DNA from: Bacteroidales bacterium UBA5833
GTDB lineage: Bacteria; Bacteroidota; Bacteroidia; Bacteroidales; Lentimicrobiaceae
Reading direction: 5' to 3'
Length of the DNA: 37,315 bases
NCBI GenBank assembly: GCA_002433025.1
Contig: DJGZ01000062.1
Span: forward strand, 1 to 37,315
Each line of letters starts with the position of its first letter. Positions within the stretch are counted from its first letter, which is position 1. Positions 26,007 through 33,918 of this stretch are shown here, piece after piece. The position numbers and the translations under genes are program-made. Below the pieces are notes generated by a model that did no database searches, was not told where the DNA came from, and saw nothing but the letters and a program-made list of their open reading frames with translations.

Positions 26007-26042
26007 AAAAGCAAAACCCCGGTTTGGCCGGGGATTTGCTTT
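26007..26042 (-). terminator. Terminator of the RNase P RNA gene
   Basis: Read on the minus strand, a GC-rich stem (CCCCGG pairing with CCGGGG, extended by AGCAAA/TTTGCT-type pairs) is followed by a T-rich run (TTTTGCTTTTC). It lies immediately downstream of the rnpB 3' end. Confidence 0.8.
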
Positions 26043-26049
26043 AAAAAAC

Positions 26050-26467
26050 GGTGCCGTACAACGTTGTAAGCGGGGTTCTGTCTCCCGCAGAAGCGGGACT
26101 TCTGTCATTTATCTGCACCTGATGTCGCCATCAGGTTCTAACGGCCTACCCCCCGGAAAAGAGCGGGCAGCCCTTTGTTGCACTTTGCAGCACAACGATC
26201 CGGTATATTTGGCCTTTCAACCCATAAGGTTTACCCGCGCAGGCTGTCACCAACCTGAGCCGTGGGCTCTTACCCCACATTTTCACCCTTATCCTGTCAT
26301 GATAAATCATGACGGGACGGTAATTTTCTGTGGCACTTGCTGTTTCCGCCGGCTGCAGAACCTTCCCGTTAGGAAGTATGGTGCCCTTTGTTGCCCCGAC
26401 TTTCCTCTTTCAGCCCTTCGACCGAAAGCGACAGAACACGTTGCTTTTACCGTTAAGAGACCTAAGT
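26050..26467 (-). ncRNA. rnpB: RNase P RNA (bacterial class A)
   Basis: This is the catalytic RNA that trims tRNA 5' leaders. On the minus strand, the 5' universally conserved block GAGGAAAGTCGGGGC is at 26407-26393 and the 3' block ACAGAACCCCGCTTA at 26081-26067. They are about 330 nt apart, as expected for P4 closing a type A RNA. Between them are other expected elements, e.g. ACTTCCTAACGGGAAGG-type P5/P7-P10 sequence near 26380 and GGTAAACC-like sequence near 26235. The P4 strands differ from the usual CCGGG/CCCGG by a compensated exchange (CGGGG/CCCCG). A -7 box precedes it and a hairpin terminator follows. The ends are estimated to within about 5 nt. No protein gene overlaps it. Confidence 0.93.
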
Positions 26468-26472
26468 TGATA

Positions 26473-26499
26473 CAAAGGTACAAAATAATTGGATACCAA
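26473..26499 (-). promoter_or_regulatory. rnpB promoter
   Basis: The minus-strand -7 box TACCTTTG is at 26480-26473, with a TTG at 26499-26497 upstream (16-bp gap, shorter than ideal). The predicted start is near 26467, matching the expected 5' end of the RNA. Confidence 0.65.
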
Positions 26500-26582
26500 C
26501 GGTATATGAATAAAAATTCATTACAAAAAGCCTGCCACGACAAATCCGGCTCATACAGGCAAGAAGATATACAGGCAAGTCA

Positions 26583-26636
26583 CCTGAAAATTCACGCTCC
26601 GGTGGTGCTCAATAATTGAATAAGTAAATTTTCAGG
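26583..26636 (-). repeat. 10-bp inverted repeat after the Smr gene
   Basis: CCTGAAAATT (26583-26592) and AATTTTCAGG (26627-26636) are perfect inverted repeats with a 34-nt spacer, starting 20 bp beyond the stop of the minus-strand DUF2027-Smr gene. It may help to end that transcript before the rnpB promoter. There is no classic U-tract. Confidence 0.35.
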
Positions 26637-26655
26637 CTATTCAGACTACTCCAGA

Positions 26656-27774
26656 TTAATTACCTTTATGGATGATGATATCCACGGCACCGTTTCCAAA
26701 TCTGGCAAAGGGTGCGTTCCTGAACTCGACATTTTCGTAATCAGCCAATGCCGATACGATCGCTGATTTAAGAGAGCCATTCCCGATGCCATGAATAAAG
26801 GTAACTTTGTAATAATTGTTTGTGATGGCACTGTCGAGCATGCGGGCAAAAAAATCGAGCTGATAACGCAGAATTTCATTGTTCGACATTTCAGCGTAAT
26901 CATCCCTGAGAGAGGATATGTGAAGATCAACCTCTGCTTCACGAGGAGCGGTGCGGAAACGGTCGATGTATGCCGGCGGGGCAATGGCCGAGATTTTCTG
27001 CCTGGCAGCCGGATCACTCACTGCGGTCATTAACGGTTCGGCACCGGATATCAGCAGTTGCCCTGAGATATCCCCCAGATTCAACACCACCGACTTTAAT
27101 CCTGCCAGCCTGAACTCCTGGTAACTTGTCTCCTTATAAAAACGGACAGATTTGATTTTAAATGCAGCATGCAACGGACTCAAAACCGGCATACTCTCAG
27201 CACTGTGGAAAATAACCTGTACTATGCCTTCAGACCAACTGTCGAGGTCTTCACGGGTTATGGTTTCGATCAGCATTTTAGAATAAGGCGGAATCACCTC
27301 AAAATTCACCCCTGAAAAAACGCCTTCTTCTTCCTTCAGCATAAACGAGAAAATCGCCTCGTATCTGCTGTTGTTTACCAGGTAGATATCGAGATTCCCG
27401 GTCATCAGCCATTTCTGATCATGCGGGGCATAGATCAGGTAAATACCTTCCGTAACTCCCGCGCCCGACTGCCTGTATAGCGGTGAAATCCCGTCAGGCT
27501 CATCTTCGCCGGAGGCATTTTCAGCTTTTACAGGTTTTTCATTCCGCTCTTCAGCGATTACGCTTCCGGCAGGCAGCTCAACATTTACATTGCGGTCGAA
27601 AAAACGGCCTGCCATCCCCTGCGGCTCTATCCTGATCAGGTCACTGGCCAGCACCGGCACTTCAAAACCTTCCTCAATGGCCACATTGACCATGGTATTG
27701 CTGAGTATGCGGGTTACAATGCCTTCCCCTTTTTCGTTCAAGAAACGAACCTTATCTCCTGTCCTGAGTTCCAT
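26656..27774 (-). CDS. DUF2027 and Smr domain protein
   Basis: The 372-residue cytosolic protein has an N-terminal DUF2027 region: a small SH3-like segment, GDKVRFLNEKGEGIVTRIL (6-24), followed by EGFEVPVLASDLIRIEP, and then a beta-rich central domain. The C-terminal Smr domain (about 281-372) has VDLH (282-285), HGIGNGSLK (328-336) and a terminal AVDIIIHK. Smr domains are found in MutS2 and are linked to nicking or RNA/DNA processing and ribosome rescue. This Bacteroidota-specific fusion has no settled role. The length and architecture are normal for the family. A perfect -7 box lies 74 bp upstream. Confidence 0.9.
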   Translation of the reverse strand: MELRTGDKVRFLNEKGEGIVTRILSNTMVNVAIEEGFEVPVLASDLIRIEPQGMAGRFFDRNVNVELPAGSVIAEERNEKPVKAENASGEDEPDGISPLYRQSGAGVTEGIYLIYAPHDQKWLMTGNLDIYLVNNSRYEAIFSFMLKEEEGVFSGVNFEVIPPYSKMLIETITREDLDSWSEGIVQVIFHSAESMPVLSPLHAAFKIKSVRFYKETSYQEFRLAGLKSVVLNLGDISGQLLISGAEPLMTAVSDPAARQKISAIAPPAYIDRFRTAPREAEVDLHISSLRDDYAEMSNNEILRYQLDFFARMLDSAITNNYYKVTFIHGIGNGSLKSAIVSALADYENVEFRNAPFARFGNGAVDIIIHKGN

Positions 27775-27847
27775 TTTAGTGATGTTAGAAATTTACCCGG
27801 CTGTATGAAGAGCGCAGCCGGTATTGTGCAGTAAAAATTATCCCGTG

Positions 27848-27855
27848 CAAAATTA
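27848..27855 (-). promoter_or_regulatory. -7 box for the DUF2027-Smr gene
   Basis: The minus-strand reading is TAATTTTG, matching TAnnTTTG. It would give a leader of about 65 nt before the ATG at 27774. Confidence 0.4.
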
Positions 27856-28012
27856 ATCATTTGCTTTGATTCCCATCAGATTAAGTTGACTGAGTATAAG
27901 GTAGCAGGCTGAACTCTCCGGAGTTAACTTCATGTTATTAAACACTTAACGGTACAATTTTCTTTCCTGATCGCCAGATATTTTGTAATTTTATGGTCTG
28001 ATCCTGCTTGTC

Positions 28013-29215
28013 ATGACTCAAAACACTTTATTTCGCCTGAGGTTCCTCCTCTTAATCACATTGTCTCTTTATGGCGCAGCGGGTTGCAACGACAAGGAAC
28101 CTGATGTGGGAAAATACAAGCCAACACCTTATCAGATTCAGGTACCGCAGTTCTTTCCGACTTTGCTGAATATTCCTTCCGACAACCCTATGACCTTTGA
28201 AGGCATAGAATTGGGGCGCTATCTCTTCTATGACGGGCGTTTATCGGGCCGAACCCATACCGATTCACTGATGAGTTGCGGGAGTTGCCACCGGCAGTCT
28301 CGAAACTTTGAACCGGGGATTGACCACCCGGTATTTCAGGGCGGGATGACTTTCGGACTGAGCGGTGCACCCACTCCCCACGCGCCGCTCCCGCTGATTA
28401 ACCTGGTATGGAATCCGAACGGGTACCTCTGGAATGGCCTGATCAGGGAGAATAATCCCGATAATTCGCGCCGCCGGCTTGAAGACCTGGTTTGGATGGG
28501 TGTATTGGCACCCCATGAAATGAACGGCGACACCAACCGCACCAAAGCGCTGATCCAGGCGACGCCCGGTTACCCCGAACTTTTCAGGAAAGCCTTCGGG
28601 TCGTCAACAGTTACGATGGAAAATATCAGTAAAGCAATAGCGCAATTCGTCAGGACACTGATTTCAGCCAACTCCAGGTTCGACAAATATATGCGCGGGG
28701 AGTTGCAACTCACCCGGCAGGAACTGAACGGGTTTATTCTCTTTACCACGGAAGAAGGGGCTGATTGCTTTCATTGTCATGGCAGCAGCGGAAACCCGCT
28801 GTTTACAACCAACCTTTTTTATAACAACGGGAAAGACACTGAATTCAATGATCCCCGCGACCGGTACGCGATCACCGGTAATGAAACGGACAAAGGCGCC
28901 TACAAGGCAACCACCCTCAGAAACATAGCGCTGGGAGGACCTTACATGCATGATGGCCGGTTTGAAACCCTGGACCAGGTGATCGATTTTTACTCCCATC
29001 ACGTACAGATGTCGCCTTATGTAAATCCGCTGATGCACCATGTTGCAGAAAACGGGGTTCAGCTGACTCCGGTGGAAAAAGCAGAATTAAAGGCTTTTAT
29101 CCTCAGCCTGCAGGATGATGAATTTCTGAACAATCCGGATTTTAGTCCACCGGCAAGTTTCCCCGACGGCTCAACTTATGAACAGGTTTCCGGCAGGTTT
29201 GGCAACCTCAGGTAA
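28013..29215 (+). CDS. Di-haem cytochrome c peroxidase (CCP/MauG family) lipoprotein
   Basis: The 400-residue protein has a signal ending in YGAAGC, probably a lipobox (Cys25), so it is a periplasm-facing or surface lipoprotein. Two c-type haem sites are visible: CGSCH (Cys89-His93) and CFHCH (Cys252-His256). Family motifs include LGRYLFYDGRLSG (68-80), KATTLRNIALGGPYMHDGRF (about 300) and LDQVIDFYSHH. Members reduce H2O2 using electrons from cytochromes or catalyse MauG-like oxidations; the electron donor is not evident here. Haem attachment implies that the host has cytochrome c maturation and some respiratory capacity. It is a single gene, converging with the coiled-coil gene. Confidence 0.92.
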   Translation: MTQNTLFRLRFLLLITLSLYGAAGCNDKEPDVGKYKPTPYQIQVPQFFPTLLNIPSDNPMTFEGIELGRYLFYDGRLSGRTHTDSLMSCGSCHRQSRNFEPGIDHPVFQGGMTFGLSGAPTPHAPLPLINLVWNPNGYLWNGLIRENNPDNSRRRLEDLVWMGVLAPHEMNGDTNRTKALIQATPGYPELFRKAFGSSTVTMENISKAIAQFVRTLISANSRFDKYMRGELQLTRQELNGFILFTTEEGADCFHCHGSSGNPLFTTNLFYNNGKDTEFNDPRDRYAITGNETDKGAYKATTLRNIALGGPYMHDGRFETLDQVIDFYSHHVQMSPYVNPLMHHVAENGVQLTPVEKAELKAFILSLQDDEFLNNPDFSPPASFPDGSTYEQVSGRFGNLR

Positions 29216-29273
29216 AATGAGGGCCGTTTGAAAGTATGTCAAAGGTGAATAAAAGGCCTGAATCCGGCGGATG

Positions 29274-30476
29274 CTAACGCTTCCCGATCATGGTAAGCAG
29301 TTCAAGATCGAAGGTAATGCCGAAATAGGGTTTAATCTTCCATTCTTTTGTGGTGGGAATAGCGATACCGGCATCCAGTTTATCGCCAACATTAAATCCT
29401 TCCTTCAGGGCCTCGTATTCCCTGATATTGGCGCCCAGGTTCACATGCAGCACATCGAACAACTTGAAATTCGGGCCCAGATAGAAGTTCTTGAAAAGGT
29501 TATTCCCGCCGAAACCCAGGAAAAACCCGACATCATAGGTCAGACTGGCATCGGGCTTAGATAGGTCTTTAAGCATAAAGCTGGCACCGGTGACGTAGTC
29601 GAACTCAACATCACTTGTATTATTATTAGTGATAACATACACTCCCGGGTTATTGGCATCTTTAGGCGCAAGGGCAAAATCCGGAGTGCGGTAACCTTTG
29701 ATGGCGAAACCCTGCACTACGCGGGTTTTCTTTTTTTTGTTGGTGACAGTTGAGTATCTGTTCTCGCAATCCTTGAGCTTCAGTTCGGTATATTTCAGCT
29801 GCTCCCCGGTGCGCACCAGATTCTTCTCCGTCTCAGTCAGGGTGGTGCGCAGGGTATCGATACGGCGGTCTGCGGCAGCCTTGTCGGCAATGATCTTCTG
29901 GATCTCGCTGTTGCGACCGGCAATGTCACGGTTCTTCTCATCAATGCTCTGCTGCAACAGGCCAATCTCCCGTTCCTTACCCTCAAGGCGTGAGTCCTTG
30001 GCCGAAATCAGCCCTTCAAGCTTGACTTTATCGATAAGGCTCGAATTAACGGCATCTTTATAGATCTGTTCTTTCTCTGCAAACAACTGCTCCTTGTCTT
30101 TCTGAAGCCGGATCTGCTCCTCAAGAAAAAGATTCTTTGCATGCAGCTCGGCGCCGAGTTCAACGATTTTACGGTTCAATGCTTCATTGAGGGGAACCAG
30201 TTCATCTTCACGTTGCTTTAACTGATCTATCCTTGCTGACAGCATATGAACCATTCTGTTCAGGGAATCCAGTTCATACGAAAGAATGAAGTTACGGCTC
30301 CGCTCCTGCTTCAGCATGAACCTGAATGTATCCAACGAATCAACAGCCTTTAGAGCCAGCGTATCTTCGCCTGAATTGCCTGCAGGTAGCTGGGCTGAAA
30401 CAAAATCAGGAGAAAATAACACGGTAATCAGAAATGCAGCATGCAAAAAGGCAATTTGAAAGAATCTTGTAATCAT
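29274..30476 (-). CDS. Coiled-coil envelope protein with C-terminal beta-rich domain
   Basis: The 400-residue product has a signal peptide (hydrophobic AFLHAAFLITVLFSPDFVSAQ). A long coiled coil runs from about residue 45 to 245, with heptad-like Leu/Ile and many Glu/Lys/Arg (e.g. RIDQLKQREDELVPLNEALN, RLEGKEREIGLLQQSIDEKN). A basic KKKKTR segment follows, then a ~150-residue beta-rich domain (DVGFFLGFGGNNLFKNFYLG, KIKPYFGITFDLELLTM) that looks like barrel or OmpW-like strands. It may span between outer membrane and peptidoglycan, but this is inference. No family was recognised. Confidence 0.78.
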   Translation of the reverse strand: MITRFFQIAFLHAAFLITVLFSPDFVSAQLPAGNSGEDTLALKAVDSLDTFRFMLKQERSRNFILSYELDSLNRMVHMLSARIDQLKQREDELVPLNEALNRKIVELGAELHAKNLFLEEQIRLQKDKEQLFAEKEQIYKDAVNSSLIDKVKLEGLISAKDSRLEGKEREIGLLQQSIDEKNRDIAGRNSEIQKIIADKAAADRRIDTLRTTLTETEKNLVRTGEQLKYTELKLKDCENRYSTVTNKKKKTRVVQGFAIKGYRTPDFALAPKDANNPGVYVITNNNTSDVEFDYVTGASFMLKDLSKPDASLTYDVGFFLGFGGNNLFKNFYLGPNFKLFDVLHVNLGANIREYEALKEGFNVGDKLDAGIAIPTTKEWKIKPYFGITFDLELLTMIGKR

Positions 30477-30505
30477 TTCAAAAACAATATGTTAAAATAC
30501 TTGCA

Positions 30506-30554
30506 GCAAACCATTCCGCACTGAAATAATGACTTTGTGTGCGGAATGGTTTGC
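30506..30554 (-). terminator. 16-bp perfect hairpin after the prolyl oligopeptidase gene
   Basis: GCAAACCATTCCGCAC (30506-30521) and its exact complement GTGCGGAATGGTTTGC (30539-30554) flank a 17-nt loop, starting 15 bp beyond the stop of the minus-strand peptidase gene. The stem is strong, but only a loose T-rich stretch follows (TATTTT about 11 nt later). It probably terminates, or protects the 3' end of, the peptidase mRNA. Confidence 0.6.
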
Positions 30555-30568
30555 CGGTAAAAATCCGG

Positions 30569-32686
30569 TTACTTAAACGTTGGTTTCATGCCTAAATTGT
30601 ACATGGTAAATGCCCAGATATCGGTAGCCTCATCAATCAGTTTGGAGATGGGTTTCCCGGCACCATGACCGGCATTGGTTTCAATCCTGATCAATGCCGG
30701 GTTGTTGCACGACTGGCATTCCTGCAATGTAGCGGCAAACTTGAACGAATGCGCGGGCACCACCCTGTCGTCGTGATCGGCGGTGGTTACCAGCGTAGCA
30801 GGATAGCAGGTTCCCGGTTTCAGGTTATGCAGCGGTGAATAACCAAGCAGGTAGCGAAACTGTGTAGAATCCTCGCTTGACCCATAGTCTTCGGTCCATG
30901 CCCAGCCAATGGTAAACTTGTGAAAACGCAGCATATCCATCACACCGACGGCAGGCAGCGCGACTGCAAAAAGATCGGGCCGCTGGGTCATGCAGGCGCC
31001 GACCAGCAAACCTCCGTTTGAACCGCCTGCAATGGCGATTTTTTTGGGATTGGTATACTTTTCAGCTACAAGGTATTCGGCGGCTGCGATAAAATCATCA
31101 AAAACATTTTGTTTCTGCAGCTTTGTTCCGGCCCTGTGCCACTCCTCGCCATACTCACCGCCACCACGCAGATTGGCCACAGCTATGATCCCACCCTGCT
31201 CAAGGAAAAGCAGCCGGCTGACACTGAAAGCCGGGGTAATGCTCACATTAAAACCACCATAACCATAAAGATAAACGGGATTTTTACCATCCTTCTTCAG
31301 GTCGGCCTTGTAGACCAGAAACATGGGCACCTTTGTACCATCCTTGCTGTTATAAAATATCTGCTCAGTGGTATAGCCTGAAGCATCAAAGTTTATTTCA
31401 GACGCATACAGCACCTCTGATTTATTGGCGGCAATATCGTAGGTATATACTGTTGAAGGAAAAGTAAATGAAGTAAAGGAATAAAATGCCTGGTTATCCT
31501 CCCGGTTTCCTTCAAAACCTGCAATGGTTCCCAGTCCCGGCAGATCCAGTTCATGCATCAGGGTTCCGTCCATATTGTGGACAAAGACCTTGCTTACCGC
31601 ATCCATCATGTACTGGCAGATAATCTTTCCACCGGCGACCTCTGCCGATTTCAGCACTTCCTCTTTTTCAGGGATAATGGTCATCCAGTTCGCCTTTGCG
31701 GGATTTTTAAGGTCAACCTGTACCAGCCGGTAACGCGGGGCTCCGTCGTTGGTGAGGATATAAAAACGTTCTCCGGCGTTACTGATTACATTGTAATCAA
31801 AACGAAAACCATCGGCAATCTTCACAAATCCCGAGGCGGGATTCCTTAAATCCTTGACATAAAGCGCATTTCCACTGGTACTTTCCGATTCGCCCAAAAT
31901 AAGAAACTGCTCGTCATCAGTGGTACTTCCGCCATAGTTGCGCAGGGGATAAGCACGGTTTTCATATACCAGCACATCCTTGTCCTGGGGGTCTCCTACT
32001 TTGTGATAATACACTTTCTGGAATTCATTTTTCGAGGAAAGCTCCCCACCGCCGGCGGGTTTGTCGTAACGGCTGTAATAAAACCCGTCACCGCGCCACG
32101 AAATTCCGGAAAACTTAACCCATTCAAGTTTATCGTTCAACTGCTGCCCGGTTGCGGTCTCCATAACATATATTTCATTCCAGTCGGAACCGGCTTTTGA
32201 GATGGCATAAGCAAAATATTTTCCGTCTTTTGAAACGGAATAGGTCCCCAGCGAGGTGGTTCCGTCAGCGGAAAGCTTGTTTGGGTCAAGAAAAACCCTG
32301 GGCGTTCCTGTCAATGAATCCTGGATATACAAAACACTCTGGTTCTGTATTCCGTCGTTCTTATAAAAGAAGAAATGGTTCCCCTTGTGGAAAGGAACTC
32401 CGTAACGGGGATAATTCCAGAGTCCGGTCAGGCGTTCCCTGATCTGGTCGCGGAAAGGGATTTTAGCCAGATAAGCGTTGGTCACATCATTCTGGGCTTT
32501 CACCCATTCTGCTGTTTCGGCAGAATTATCATCTTCGAGCCAGCGGTAAGGATCGGCAACTTCAGTGCCGAAATACACATCTACTGTGTCGGTTTTACGG
32601 GTTTCAGGATAGTTGATTTTCTCCTGTGTAGTGCAACTGTTCATAATCAGTAATGCTGAAACCAGAGTAACCAGCATGTTTTTCAT
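30569..32686 (-). CDS. Prolyl oligopeptidase family (S9A) lipoprotein
   Basis: The 705-residue serine peptidase cleaves short peptides after proline. It has a lipoprotein signal (LLIMNSC, Cys18). The N-terminal POP motif TVDVYFGTEVADPYRWLED is followed by the seven-bladed propeller (about 80-430) that gates substrate size. The catalytic alpha/beta domain has Ser556 in GGSNGG, Asp in TADHDDRVVP (about 634) and His674 in NAGHGAGK. The triad is complete and the length normal. Tethering to the envelope suggests degradation of imported or external proline-rich peptides. A -7 box lies 61 bp upstream and a strong hairpin follows the gene. Confidence 0.95.
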   Translation of the reverse strand: MKNMLVTLVSALLIMNSCTTQEKINYPETRKTDTVDVYFGTEVADPYRWLEDDNSAETAEWVKAQNDVTNAYLAKIPFRDQIRERLTGLWNYPRYGVPFHKGNHFFFYKNDGIQNQSVLYIQDSLTGTPRVFLDPNKLSADGTTSLGTYSVSKDGKYFAYAISKAGSDWNEIYVMETATGQQLNDKLEWVKFSGISWRGDGFYYSRYDKPAGGGELSSKNEFQKVYYHKVGDPQDKDVLVYENRAYPLRNYGGSTTDDEQFLILGESESTSGNALYVKDLRNPASGFVKIADGFRFDYNVISNAGERFYILTNDGAPRYRLVQVDLKNPAKANWMTIIPEKEEVLKSAEVAGGKIICQYMMDAVSKVFVHNMDGTLMHELDLPGLGTIAGFEGNREDNQAFYSFTSFTFPSTVYTYDIAANKSEVLYASEINFDASGYTTEQIFYNSKDGTKVPMFLVYKADLKKDGKNPVYLYGYGGFNVSITPAFSVSRLLFLEQGGIIAVANLRGGGEYGEEWHRAGTKLQKQNVFDDFIAAAEYLVAEKYTNPKKIAIAGGSNGGLLVGACMTQRPDLFAVALPAVGVMDMLRFHKFTIGWAWTEDYGSSEDSTQFRYLLGYSPLHNLKPGTCYPATLVTTADHDDRVVPAHSFKFAATLQECQSCNNPALIRIETNAGHGAGKPISKLIDEATDIWAFTMYNLGMKPTFK

Positions 32687-32747
32687 ATAGTTTGAGATTA
32701 AGGTGTTCTGATGGTCTGAGAAATCAGCAATGGTATTTCCCGGGCTT

Positions 32748-32755
32748 CAAAATTA
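32748..32755 (-). promoter_or_regulatory. -7 box for the prolyl oligopeptidase gene
   Basis: The minus-strand reading is TAATTTTG, matching TAnnTTTG, about 61 bp before the ATG at 32686. The remainder of 32687-32949 is AT-rich with no gene, and should also hold the promoter of the divergent YD-like gene. Confidence 0.4.
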
Positions 32756-32949
32756 ATAATTTATAATGAAAACAGGCATATCGCCGCTGATTGTAAAATT
32801 ATCACATCCAGGACACTTTCAAGAAATAACTCACGGTTTCAGGCTCTCCGGCCGTATTGCAAATACAGAAAAGCCGTACAAAAAATCACCATGAAATATC
32901 CGCCGGTTTTATTTAATTTGCAGCCGGATAATGGTTAATAAAAATTGAA

Positions 32950-33846
32950 ATGGAAAAGCAAGTGAGGGAGATTACTTTATACCGTATCAACCTGGTTTTG
33001 ACCGACCCGGATGATGATGGTTTACTGTCCGAAGAAATGATGGTTAACCGGGTGATTATGGATGAAGATGGTCATGAAATTGAAAGGATTACCTACAATG
33101 CGTATGGTGAGCCTGAAGAACGGATTGTAACCAAACGCGAAAACGGCCTTCCTGTTGAAGAATTGTTGGAACTGGAAGGAGAAACCGCAGAAAGGACAAC
33201 CCGTGAATTTGATGAAAAAGGCAGGGTTGTTAAAGAATTCAGGCATTATCTTGAAGGTGGGACGGATGAAATCAGGTATATATACGAGAACGATCTGCTT
33301 ATCATGAAACAAACCTTCGACAGTGAAGGAGATGAAGGAGAAAAGCATTACCGGACTTATGAAGATGGTCTGCTGGTGAAGGAAGAAACCTTTGATGCCG
33401 ACGGTGAGCCGGAAATGAAGAAGACCTATATCTATGCCGAAAACGGCCGGCTTGATGAAACCATAGAATTACAGATCAGCAGTGACGGGGAATCAAAACT
33501 GGTTTCCGTCATGGACGAAGCCGGGCATATTGTGCTTGAAAAACGCTACGATACCCGTGGTAACCTGATTGCCCGCAATACGATCACGATTGGCGAAAAC
33601 GGTCATCCGGCAAAAATAGAAGAAGAAACCGTGAGGGGAAAATCAATCGTACACCTTGAATATGACGGGCAGGGCAACAATGTGCTTTACAGGGAGGAGT
33701 CGGGTGATGGCAGCCTGCTTTCCCTGATTACCCGTGAATACGATGCTGACGGCAGGAATACAAGCTCCGAAGTCAGAACAGAACCTCAGGCACAGCGACC
33801 CGGCCAGCATTACCGGTTGAGGTATGAATACAGTTTTTATGAATAG
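32950..33846 (+). CDS. Acidic cytosolic protein with YD-like repeats
   Basis: The 298-residue protein has no signal peptide or membrane segment and is very rich in Glu and Asp. It consists of about ten imperfect ~20-30-residue repeats of the type Y/F-D-x-x-G-x-x-x-x-E/R, e.g. TREFDEKGRVVKEF, QTFDSEGDEGEKHY, ETFDADGEPEMKKTY, KRYDTRGNLIARNT, LEYDGQGNNVLYRE and REYDADGRNTSSEV. These recall RHS/YD repeats or the MORN-like beta-strips of YwqK-type proteins, but without an RHS core or toxin tip. It stands alone between divergent and convergent neighbours. The function is unknown; a beta-solenoid scaffold is a reasonable structural guess. Confidence 0.78.
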   Translation: MEKQVREITLYRINLVLTDPDDDGLLSEEMMVNRVIMDEDGHEIERITYNAYGEPEERIVTKRENGLPVEELLELEGETAERTTREFDEKGRVVKEFRHYLEGGTDEIRYIYENDLLIMKQTFDSEGDEGEKHYRTYEDGLLVKEETFDADGEPEMKKTYIYAENGRLDETIELQISSDGESKLVSVMDEAGHIVLEKRYDTRGNLIARNTITIGENGHPAKIEEETVRGKSIVHLEYDGQGNNVLYREESGDGSLLSLITREYDADGRNTSSEVRTEPQAQRPGQHYRLRYEYSFYE

Positions 33847-33918
33847 GAACCTAATGCCGTTTACAGCCCATGCCGGATGAACTGCCCGGAGCATGAAAAT
33901 ATTCCGGCTTCGGGTGTA

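Noticed and set aside
26122..26619. Open reading frames of 165 and 78 codons across the rnpB region
   Set aside because: They cover the conserved RNase P RNA sequence, have no protein-like composition, and conflict with the RNA's promoter and terminator.
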